NCBI GenBank assembly: GCA_002842985.1
Contig: PHEQ01000032.1
Location: 1 to 35,873, forward strand
Reading direction: 5' to 3'
DNA from: Alphaproteobacteria bacterium HGW-Alphaproteobacteria-1
GTDB taxonomy: Bacteria > Pseudomonadota > Alphaproteobacteria > Rhodobacterales > Rhodobacteraceae
DNA length: 35,873 nt
Positions 1-6,503 of this stretch are shown in pieces; position 1 is the stretch's first letter; every line of letters starts with the position of its first letter. The position numbers and the translations under genes are program-made. Under the pieces are notes generated by a model. It was not told the DNA's origin and ran no database searches. It was given only the letters and a program-made list of their open reading frames with translations.

Positions 1-144
1 TTTGACCGCGGGCTGAAATTCCGCTCCATGGTGCTGCCCGATGTTTTCATAGATCAGGCCAGCCCCGCGCAGATGTATGACGTGGCGGCGATGAACGCGC
101 CGCAGATCGAGGCGAAGGTGCTCGAGGTGATGGGGCTGGGCTAG
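1..144 (+). CDS. dxs: 1-deoxy-D-xylulose-5-phosphate synthase, C-terminal end (partial)
   Basis: The window opens inside this gene; only the last 47 codons are present, read in frame 1 and ending at TAG 142-144. The peptide contains FDRGLKFRSMVLPDVFIDQ followed by a short helix ending in VLEVMGLG. This matches the extreme C-terminus of DXS, the last part of the transketolase C-terminal domain. DXS is cytoplasmic and TPP-dependent. It condenses pyruvate and glyceraldehyde 3-phosphate to DXP, the entry step of the MEP isoprenoid pathway. Most of the catalytic protein lies outside the window, so the call rests on this tail. The gene is convergent with the aldolase gene downstream, and a small hairpin follows the stop. 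Confidence 0.8.
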   Translation, partial: FDRGLKFRSMVLPDVFIDQASPAQMYDVAAMNAPQIEAKVLEVMGLG

Positions 145-156
145 ATCGCGGGCAAA

Positions 157-171
157 CGCGCCTGAGGCGCG
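157..171 (+). terminator. Hairpin after dxs
   Basis: A 6-bp GC stem (CGCGCC/GGCGCG) with a TGA loop starts 12 bases after the dxs stop and is followed by ATTTGGG. It is a plausible intrinsic terminator for dxs, but the U-tract is short. Confidence 0.5.
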
Positions 172-182
172 ATTTGGGATAC

Positions 183-239
183 TCACCGGATAGGGGGGTG
201 TCGGACCCGTATCCGGGCACGTCCTCGGGGATCCGGTGA
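183..239. repeat. Long-range inverted repeat between convergent dxs and aldolase genes
   Basis: TCACCGGAT (183-191) and ATCCGGTGA (231-239) form a perfect 9-bp inverted repeat enclosing 39 bases. The enclosed part is GC-rich and can itself fold (CCCG near 205-208, CGGG near 213-216). It may be a bidirectional 3'-end structure or a small structured RNA; no promoter was identified. Confidence 0.45.
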
Positions 240-284
240 AAGGCTCGGCGGGAGGTCTTGCGGGCTGAGTTTTGGTCTCCGCGC

Positions 285-310
285 GGAATAAAGGCGTGCT
301 TGCACGCCGC
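285..310 (-). terminator. Rho-independent terminator of the aldolase gene
   Basis: On the minus strand GGCGTG-CAAG-CACGCC is followed directly by TTTATT (stem 293-308, T-tract 287-292). A GC-rich stem, tetraloop and U-rich tail about 40 bases past the aldolase stop make a standard intrinsic terminator. A second GC-rich inverted repeat (AGCGCCC/GGGCGCT) lies between it and the stop codon. Confidence 0.75.
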
Positions 311-349
311 CGCGCGAGCGCCCGACCGCCCCCGGGCGGGCGCTACGCC

Positions 350-1243
350 TCAGCCCGCCACGGAGGCCGCGTGGATTGCGTCGATGGTGGCCGCGATGGT
401 GGCGTTGAACTTGGCATCCGACTGCTGCGCCGAAAGCCCCTCGGTCAGCGCGCGGCTGAAGCTGGCGATCACGCCCCGGTTCTGGGCAAGCCGCGCATTG
501 GCCTCGTCGCGGCTATAGCCGCCCGAGAGCGCCACCACGCGCAACACGCGCGGATGATCGACGAGGCTTTCATAATGGTTGGCCGTCTCGGGCAGGGTGA
601 GCTTGAGCATGACCTCGTGGCCCTCGGGGAGCGTGTCGAGATGGGCGGTGAGGCGCGCAAGGAGCAGGTCCTCCGCCTCGGCCTTGTCGGCGATGGAAAT
701 GGTCACTTCGGGCTCGATGATCGGCACAAGACCGGCCTCGAGGATCTGACGGCCAATCTCGAATTGCTGCGCGACATTGGCCTCGATCCCCGTCGCATTG
801 GCCGCGTCGATGACCGAGCGCATCTTGGTGCCGAAAATCCCGGCAGCATTGGCGCGCTCAAGCAACGCATCGAGGTCCGGCATCGGCTTCATCAGCTTCA
901 CGCCGTCGGCTGTCTCGGCCAACCCCTTGTCCACCTTGAGGAACGGCACGACGCCGCGCTCTTCCCACAGGAACTGCGCCGAGGGCTGGCCCGCGATGCT
1001 GCGATCCATGGTCATCTCGAAGAGAATCGCGCCCAACACCTTGTCGCCGGTAAAGGCCGGGGCCTGCGCGATGCGCGCGCGCATGGCGTGGATGCGGTCG
1101 AACATCTCGGCCTCGGAGGCGTATGCGCTCTCCTCGATCCCGTAAAGCCGCAGCGCCTTGGGGGTGGAGCCGCCCGATTGGTCAAGGGCGGCGATAAAGC
1201 CCTGGCCTTGGGTGATCTTGTCGCGTTGCGCGGCCTTCGACAT
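350..1243 (-). CDS. fda: Class I fructose-bisphosphate aldolase
   Basis: A cytoplasmic Schiff-base aldolase that interconverts fructose 1,6-bisphosphate with dihydroxyacetone phosphate and glyceraldehyde 3-phosphate. The 297-residue protein has the family N-terminus (GFIAALDQSGGSTPKAL), the LWEERGVVPFLKVDKGL segment, VPIIEPEVTI, the VMLKLTLPE lysine segment of the barrel and VVALSGGYSRDEANARLAQN near the end. Length is normal and no lesion is visible. I chose ATG 1243 (MSKAAQRDKI), which has AAAGGGA 8 bases upstream; the frame also opens at an ATG seven codons earlier. It is transcribed alone, convergent with dxs and divergent from dtd, and ends at a good terminator. Together with pgk at 13.3 kb it belongs to the glycolytic/gluconeogenic trunk. 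Confidence 0.93.
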   Translation of the reverse strand: MSKAAQRDKITQGQGFIAALDQSGGSTPKALRLYGIEESAYASEAEMFDRIHAMRARIAQAPAFTGDKVLGAILFEMTMDRSIAGQPSAQFLWEERGVVPFLKVDKGLAETADGVKLMKPMPDLDALLERANAAGIFGTKMRSVIDAANATGIEANVAQQFEIGRQILEAGLVPIIEPEVTISIADKAEAEDLLLARLTAHLDTLPEGHEVMLKLTLPETANHYESLVDHPRVLRVVALSGGYSRDEANARLAQNRGVIASFSRALTEGLSAQQSDAKFNATIAATIDAIHAASVAG

Positions 1244-1404
1244 GGCGGAAATCCCTTTGAGCACATCTTCTTCGCGCCCTCTTAGGCGAGGCGCGCGCGG
1301 CGCGCAATCTTGGTGGCGCTAACAGCGGGCGGTGCCTTTGGCCTCTTGGATTTCGTGTCCTTGCGGGGCTATCGTGTCACCGGTCTTGTGGTGCAGGAGG
1401 GGAC

Positions 1405-1842
1405 ATGCGGGCAGTGTTGCAACGGGTGAGCGAGGCCGAGGTCACGGTCGGGGACATGCGGATCGGGCGCTGTGGTGCGGGGCTTCTGGTGCTGGTATGT
1501 GCCATGCAGGGCGATACCGAGGCCGAGGCGGAGCGGCTGGCGGGCAAGGTGGCGCGATTGCGCATCTTCCGCGACGCCGAGGGGCGGATGAACCGCTCGC
1601 TTCTCGACACGGGCGGCGGGGCGCTGGTGGTGAGCCAGTTCACCCTTGCCGCCGATACGTCGCGCGGGAATCGCCCCGGTTTCTCTGCCGCCGCCGCACC
1701 AGAGGAGGGCCGCCGCCTTTACGAGCAGTTCGCGGGCGCGCTTGCCGCGCTTGGCGTGCCGGTAGAAACGGGGCAATTCGGCGGGGACATGCGGGTGCGC
1801 CTCGTCAATGATGGCCCCGTCACGATCTGGATGGAAAGCTGA
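1405..1842 (+). CDS. dtd: D-aminoacyl-tRNA deacylase
   Basis: DTD hydrolyses D-aminoacyl-tRNAs (and Gly-tRNA-Ala), keeping D-amino acids out of translation; it acts in the cytosol as a homodimer. The 145-residue protein has the family start [15 protein letters not shown] and both signature loops: [18 protein letters not shown] (the SQxTL active-site motif) and [11 protein letters not shown] at the C-terminus (the GP motif that enforces chirality). Length is typical. The start has AGGAGGGGAC immediately upstream of ATG 1405. The gene stands alone between the divergent aldolase and the convergent hsp20. Confidence 0.95.
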   Translation: MRAVLQRVSEAEVTVGDMRIGRCGAGLLVLVCAMQGDTEAEAERLAGKVARLRIFRDAEGRMNRSLLDTGGGALVVSQFTLAADTSRGNRPGFSAAAAPEEGRRLYEQFAGALAALGVPVETGQFGGDMRVRLVNDGPVTIWMES

Positions 1843-1888
1843 CGGTGCGGGGCAGCGCGCGAGCGCCCCGCCCCGAGGCTTCAGGGCT

Positions 1889-2305
1889 TCAGCCGCGCCG
1901 GATCTCGACCTTGCGGCCCGAGGCGACTTCTCCGCTGCGCTTGGGGATGGTGACGCTCAGCACCCCGTCTTTCAGTTTGCCCTCGATCTTGTCGCCATCG
2001 GCGTCGGCAGGCAGGCGGAATGAGCGGCTGAAGCTGCCATACTGGCGTTCGGAGAAGAACCAGGTTTCTCCCTTTTCCTCGCGGGTGGCGGATTTCTCAC
2101 CCTTGATCGTCACCATGCCGTCATGCACCGAGAGGTCGATATCCTTTTCGGTGACGCCCGGCAGTTCCATGGTGATGTGATAGGCGGCCGCATCTCCCGA
2201 GGCGTCCGAGGCCGGTGCGAGCCAGTCGGCCACGCGCGCGCCCAAGTTGCGGAACGGTTCGTAAAGCTGCGGCCAGAAGCCTGCGACATGCGATTTTTCA
2301 ACCAT
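1889..2305 (-). CDS. Small heat-shock protein, Hsp20/alpha-crystallin family
   Basis: A 138-residue ATP-independent holdase that binds unfolding proteins in the cytoplasm. Residues about 38-130 form the alpha-crystallin domain: YHITMELPGVTEKDIDLSV, then GMVTIKGEKSA, ETWFFSERQYGSFSRSFRLP and KDGVLSVTIPKR, which contains the GVLxVxIPK signature. The N-terminal arm (GFWPQLYEPFRNLG) is short. A strong Shine-Dalgarno (AAAGGAGG, 2314-2321) precedes ATG 2305. I see no convincing sigma-32 promoter or ROSE-type thermosensor in the 99 bases before it, but an FNR-type box lies there. It is transcribed in the same direction as ccdA, which ends 99 bases upstream. Confidence 0.92.
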   Translation of the reverse strand: MVEKSHVAGFWPQLYEPFRNLGARVADWLAPASDASGDAAAYHITMELPGVTEKDIDLSVHDGMVTIKGEKSATREEKGETWFFSERQYGSFSRSFRLPADADGDKIEGKLKDGVLSVTIPKRSGEVASGRKVEIRRG

Positions 2306-2365
2306 TGCGGCATCCTCCTTTGCTTGGTTGCCCGCGCAATTTAGGGAGTCGCGGTCTGAGCTGCC

Positions 2366-2379
2366 TTGACGCGCATCAA
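2366..2379. promoter_or_regulatory. FNR/FixK-type box upstream of hsp20
   Basis: TTGAC-GCGC-ATCAA is a near-perfect dyad of the CRP/FNR half-site TTGAT-N4-ATCAA, differing at one base. It is centred about 67 bases upstream of the hsp20 start and just after the ccdA stop, a position consistent with activating hsp20. In Rhodobacteraceae such boxes are read by FnrL, DnrD/NnrR-type or FixK-like regulators. A chance match in a GC-rich genome is possible. Confidence 0.5.
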
Positions 2380-2404
2380 ATCGGCGGTTGATGAGCGTGA
2401 GGCA

Positions 2405-3157
2405 TCAGCCGATCAGCGCAAGTGCCGGGAAGGTCTCGAGCAGCCAGAAGGAGAAGGCCGAGAAGCCGCCCGTGAGCATCAGAAGGCCGATGGTCCACAG
2501 AAGCAGCCCCATCACCCGCTCGATCTGGGCCATGTGCCGCTTCATCCAGCCCATGAGGCCGGTGAGGCGCGGCAGGAAGGCCGCGACCAGAAGGAAGGGC
2601 ACACCAAGGCCGATGGCATAGACCGCCAGAAGCGTGGTGCCGCGCGCGATATTGGCCTCGGATGCCGCAAGCGACAGGATCGCGCCCAGTTGCGGGCCGA
2701 TGCAGGGCGTCCAGCCAAAGGCGAAGGCCAAACCGAGAATATAGGCCCCAAAGGCCGAGCCGCCGCGATCACCGGCATCAAGCCGCGCCTCGCGGTCCAG
2801 AAAGCCGATCCGGTAGACGCCCACGAAATGCGCGCCGAACGCCATCACCAGAACGCCCGCCACGGTGTTGAACCAGTCCTGATATTGCAGGAAGGCGCGC
2901 CCGAGGGCCGAGGCGGTGAAGCCCAGAAAGATGAATACGGTCGAGAGGCCCAGAACGAAGAAAATTGCCGGCACCACCGCACGCGCGCGTTGCGCGCCGT
3001 CCTGTGACAACTCGTTGAGGCTGATCCCGCTCATATAGGCGATATAGGGCGGCACGATGGGCAGGACGCAGGGGCTCAGGAACGAGATCACACCCGCCAG
3101 AAGCGCCACGAACATGGCGGGCAGAAGCGCCGCGTCGATGATTTCGATTCCGAACAT
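2405..3157 (-). CDS. ccdA: CcdA-family thiol-disulfide membrane transporter (cytochrome c biogenesis)
   Basis: CcdA carries reducing equivalents from cytoplasmic thioredoxin across the inner membrane to periplasmic thiol proteins, typically for apocytochrome c maturation. The 250-residue protein has about six membrane segments and both conserved cysteine regions: GVISFLSPCVLPIVPPYIAY near residues 22-41 (PCVLP motif) and LAFAFGWTPCIGPQLGAIL in the middle (TPCIGP motif). The reading frame stays open 87 codons further upstream, but the family start is MFGIEIIDAA at ATG 3157 and the extension is not protein-like. There is no clear Shine-Dalgarno, and a weak promoter would place transcription start almost at the ATG. 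It is divergent from tusA, another thiol-chemistry gene. Confidence 0.9.
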   Translation of the reverse strand: MFGIEIIDAALLPAMFVALLAGVISFLSPCVLPIVPPYIAYMSGISLNELSQDGAQRARAVVPAIFFVLGLSTVFIFLGFTASALGRAFLQYQDWFNTVAGVLVMAFGAHFVGVYRIGFLDREARLDAGDRGGSAFGAYILGLAFAFGWTPCIGPQLGAILSLAASEANIARGTTLLAVYAIGLGVPFLLVAAFLPRLTGLMGWMKRHMAQIERVMGLLLWTIGLLMLTGGFSAFSFWLLETFPALALIG

Positions 3158-3163
3158 GGGGCA

Positions 3164-3192
3164 GACATAAACGCTGTAGCGGGCCGCGTCAC
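3164..3192 (-). promoter_or_regulatory. Possible ccdA promoter (near-leaderless)
   Basis: On the minus strand GTGACG (3187-3192), a 17-base spacer and TATGTC (3164-3169) end 6 bases before the ccdA ATG, so a transcript from it would be nearly leaderless. The match to consensus is partial. Confidence 0.3.
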
Positions 3193-3214
3193 GGGGCACG
3201 GTGTCACAACCCTG

Positions 3215-3243
3215 TGGACAGGCTGTAACAAGGCCGCTATCTG
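3215..3243 (+). promoter_or_regulatory. Probable tusA promoter (leaderless transcript)
   Basis: TGGACA (3215-3220), a 17-base spacer and TATCTG (3238-3243). Transcription would begin about 7 bases further on, at or next to the tusA ATG at 3251. No Shine-Dalgarno precedes that ATG, which fits a leaderless mRNA. Confidence 0.42.
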
Positions 3244-3250
3244 GGCGCTT

Positions 3251-3481
3251 ATGACCCCGAAAGAGATCCTTGATGCGCGCGGGCTGCTCTGTCCGCTGCC
3301 GGTGCTGAAACTGCGCAAGCGGCTGAAATCGCTTGCGCCGGGCGCAGAGGTCGCCATGCAGGCGGATGATCCGGCGGCGGTGATCGACGTGCCGCATTTC
3401 TGCGCCGAAAGCGGGCATGTCCTTGTCTCGGCGACAGAGGCGGACGGGGTCCAGACCTATGTGATCCGCAAGACCGGTTGA
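3251..3481 (+). CDS. tusA: TusA/SirA-family sulfur carrier
   Basis: A 76-residue cytoplasmic sulfur-carrier protein. DARGLLCPLPVLKLRKRL at residues 8-25 is the family signature, and Cys14 in the CPxP motif is the persulfide-carrying cysteine. A second cysteine lies in PHFCAESGH. TusA proteins relay sulfane sulfur for tRNA thiolation, Moco synthesis or sulfur oxidation; which job applies cannot be told from sequence alone. Length is typical. No ribosome-binding site precedes ATG 3251, and a good promoter match puts the RNA start there. It is divergent from ccdA with 93 bases between the two starts, and convergent with rne across a shared hairpin. Confidence 0.88.
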   Translation: MTPKEILDARGLLCPLPVLKLRKRLKSLAPGAEVAMQADDPAAVIDVPHFCAESGHVLVSATEADGVQTYVIRKTG

Positions 3482-3490
3482 GGGGGCGTG

Positions 3491-3513
3491 CCCCGGCCCG
3501 CATGTGGCCGGGG
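3491..3513. terminator. Hairpin shared by convergent tusA and rne
   Basis: A perfect 8-bp stem, CCCCGGCC (3491-3498) and GGCCGGGG (3506-3513), encloses a 7-base loop in the 42 bases between the two stop codons. There is no U-tract on either side, so it is a stabilising or weak bidirectional terminator hairpin. Confidence 0.55.
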
Positions 3514-3523
3514 CGCTGTCGGA

Positions 3524-6107
3524 TCAGCCGAAGGACCACCAGCCGCGACGTTTGGGCTTGGTGTCGTCCTCGGGTGTCGGAGTGTCGCCCGTCTCCTCGA
3601 CCGCGACGGGGCTGTCCTCGGCCACCGGTTCCGGACCGTTTGCCGCAACCTCCTCGGGAACATCCGTTGTCGGCTCTGGGGCTACGGGTTCGGGCTGCTC
3701 GACGACCGCGGATGCGGGCGCGGGCGCGGGCGCTGCCTGCTCGGCCACCGGCTCAGGCGCGGGAGAGGTCGGCTCGGCCACTGTCTCGGTTGTCGGGACG
3801 ACCTCCACGGCAGCGACGGCCTGTGCCTCGGCAGTGTCCGCGGGGGCCGCTGCGGCCTCCTTGGGTTTCTTGCTGCGCGACACGGTGCGGCTTCTGGGCT
3901 TGGTGGCCGGTGCCGCGCCGGTTGCGGCGTCCTCGCTCGCTGGTGCCGGCGTCTTGCGGGTGCGCGAACCAGAGCGTGAGCGGGCGCCGGACTTTGGCTT
4001 GGCCTCGGGCTGCACCTCGGCCTCGGGGGGCTCGTCGTCCCGCGCGGTGTCGTCCTCAGCGTTGTCATCTGGCGCGTTGTCGACTCCGGCGCCGTCGTCC
4101 TGAACGTCCTGAGCCTGATATTCGCCATTCGATTTGGGCTTGCGCTTGCGGCTGCGCGAGCGGCGGCGCTTTTTCTTCGGGCGTTCGCCGTCATCAGAGG
4201 CCTCGGGCGTGGCTTCGGCCACGTCATCCTCCTTTGCGTCACCGGCTCGGGCACGATGCGGGTTGCGGTCTTGAACTTCTCGAGGGTGAAATCGGGGCTG
4301 ACCAGTGCCGGGTCCCCCTCGATGCGCACCGACAGGCCATAGCGCTGTTCGATCTGGGCGATATGTTCGCGCTTCTGGTTGATGAGGAAATTGGCGATGG
4401 CCACGGGGGCGCGCACCAGAACCTCGCGCGAGCGACCGCGCGTGCCTTCTTCCTCGATCTGGCGCAGGATCGAAAGCGCCATGCTGTCATCCGAGCGGAT
4501 GAGCCCGGTGCCGTGACAGTGCGGGCAAGGCTGTGTGCTGGCCTCGAGCATCCCCGGGCGCAGGCGTTGGCGGCTCATTTCCATGAGGCCAAAGCCCGAG
4601 ATGCGGCCCACCTGGATGCGCGCGCGGTCGGTCTTGAGCTTGTCCTTGAGGCGCTTTTCGACGGCGGCATTGTTGCGCCGCTCGTCCATGTCGATGAAGT
4701 CGATCACGATCAGCCCGGCAAGGTCGCGCAGCCGCAACTGGCGCGCCACCTCTTCGGCGGCCTCTAGGTTGGTCTTGGTCGCGGTCTCCTCGATCGAGCC
4801 TTCCTTGGTGGCGCGGCCGGAGTTGACGTCGATGGCGACAAGCGCCTCGGTTATGCCGATCACGATATAGCCCCCCGAAGGCAGCTGCACCGTGGGGTTG
4901 AACATGCCCGAGAGGTAGCTTTCGACCTGGTGACGCGCGAAAAGCGGCATCGGATCGACGTAGTGTTTCACGTTCTTGGCGTGGGACGGCATGATCATTT
5001 TCATGAAGTCCTTGGCGATGCGGTAGCCGCGCTCGCCCTCCACCAGAACCTCGTCGATATCGCGGTTGTAGAGATCACGGATCGACCGCTTGATGAGGTC
5101 GCCCTCTTCGTAGATCTTGGCGGGCGCAATGGATTTCAGCGTCAATTCGCGGATCTGTTCCCAAAGCCGCTGAAGGTATTCGTAATCGCGCTTGATCTCG
5201 GCCTTGGTGCGCTGTGCGCCTGCGGTGCGGATGATGAGGCCCGCGCCGCGCGGCACGTCGATCTCGGCGGCGATTTCCTTGAGCAATAACGGCCCGCGAG
5301 CGAGAGATAGGTGGTCAGCGCCGCGCCCTTGTTGCCGCGTTCTTCCTTGACGACCTGCACCAGCATGATCTGGCGGACCTTGACGACCTCCTGGATCTTG
5401 TAGCGGCGCGCGCGGGGCTTGCGGGCGGGGCGCAGATCCTCGCTGTCATCCTCTTCGGCCACGGACTCGATGCTGTCATCGAGCGCGGCGTGATCGCGAG
5501 TGTCTTCTTGCGGCAGGGTCTCGGCGGACGCGTCCCGGCGTGTCTCGGTGGCGTCGTCCACCGGTTCCTCGACCGGGGTCTCGGCCACGCGCTCCATCGG
5601 CGAGGTGGCTTCGGGGATGATGTCGGCCTCTGTTTCGCTGCTGTCCTCGACGGCGATGTCGATGGTTTCCATGCCCGAGATTTCGGAGCCTGAAACGTCC
5701 GCTCTGGCCACGGCATCCTGTGACTTGGTCTTTTCGGCGCTGGAGCGCGAGCGCGAGCGCGACCGCGAGACGGACTGGCGGGCTCTGGGCCGCTCGTCCT
5801 CGTCTTCCTGCGCGCGGGCAAGCGCCTCTTCCTCGGCCATCAGCGCCTCGCGGTCGGCCACGGGGATCTGGTAGTAATCCGGGTGGATTTCCGAGAAGGC
5901 GAGAAAGCCGTGACGATTGCCGCCATATTCCACAAAGGCCGCCTGGAGCGACGGCTCCACACGGGTGACCTTTGCGAGATAGATGTTGCCGGCTAGCTGG
6001 CGCCTGTTTTCCGATTCAAAGTCAAATTCCTCGACCTTGTTTCCGTCCACCACCACGACGCGGGTTTCCTCCGCATGGGTGGCATCGATAAGCATTTTCT
6101 TTGGCAT
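3524..6107 (-). pseudogene. rne: Ribonuclease E, interrupted by two frameshifts
   Basis: RNase E/G endoribonuclease, the degradosome scaffold that initiates mRNA decay and rRNA maturation. The gene is complete in outline but lies in three frames. Frame 1 (6107 to about 5293) has the start MPKKMLIDATHAEE, the S1 domain and its acidic/Arg-Ser insert, and breaks after LTTYLSLAGRYC. Frame 2 (about 5289 to 4240) resumes at LKEIAAEIDVPRGAG. It keeps the catalytic aspartates (AIDVNS, VIDFID), EMSRQRLRP and the Zn-link CPHCHGTG. Frame 3 (4222 to 3524) holds the basic/acidic, Pro-Ala-rich scaffold tail ending KRRGWWSFG. At the first break about 24 conserved residues (recalled as VLMPNTARGGGISRKI plus a helix) are missing, which predicts a 73-base deletion; 73 = 1 mod 3, matching the observed shift. 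The second break also equals a net loss of 1 mod 3. As read, the product would stop at residue 321. rne is normally essential, so an assembly error is as likely as decay. Confidence 0.85.
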
Positions 6108-6503
6108 GTGTTCCAATTGCACCGCGGCATGGCCCGGCGCCCGGGGGGCGCGGAGAGATGCGGCAAGTGTCTGTCAGGGGCGATGATCGCGGCGCACACG
6201 CAAGCGGCGCGTTGCGCCCCTGCTGTCACTCTCGATCCTGTCGCGCGCGTCATCGCGGTTCTACTACTCCGGCCCCGCAGGGCCAATTCAGCACCCGGCG
6301 CGCGCCATGGCGCGGCAACGGGCAAGCGTGCGGTCCCCGAAGCGGGGGCCAATCGGTCTGCTTCGGCCCTGGGGATTGTCGTCCAGAAGGGATCAGAAAC
6401 AGCGAATCTCTCGCGGCGGTTGCGCATATCCCTGCGATACCGCCGTTCTGACACCCTAAAGCCTCGGACAGGCAAAACACAATGGAGAAATCATCCGCCG
6501 CGC
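6108..6503 (-). promoter_or_regulatory. Gene-free 396 bases between dctD and rne: possible long rne leader
   Basis: No supported gene lies here. Read on the minus strand it contains GC-rich hairpins, for example CCGAAGC/GCTTCGG (6337-6366), the nested CCCC/GGGG (6335-6347) and a GGCCC/GGGCC element near 6280. A weak promoter match, TTGTGT (6477-6482), 17 bases, TTAGGG (6454-6459), would give a leader of about 340 nt. Long rne leaders are known from E. coli, where they mediate feedback cleavage by RNase E; the analogy here is inference. Confidence 0.3.

Noticed and set aside
2306..2365. ROSE-type RNA thermometer before hsp20
   Set aside because: The leader can form only a weak TTGC/GCAA stem and no strong pairing to the AAGGAGG site was found.
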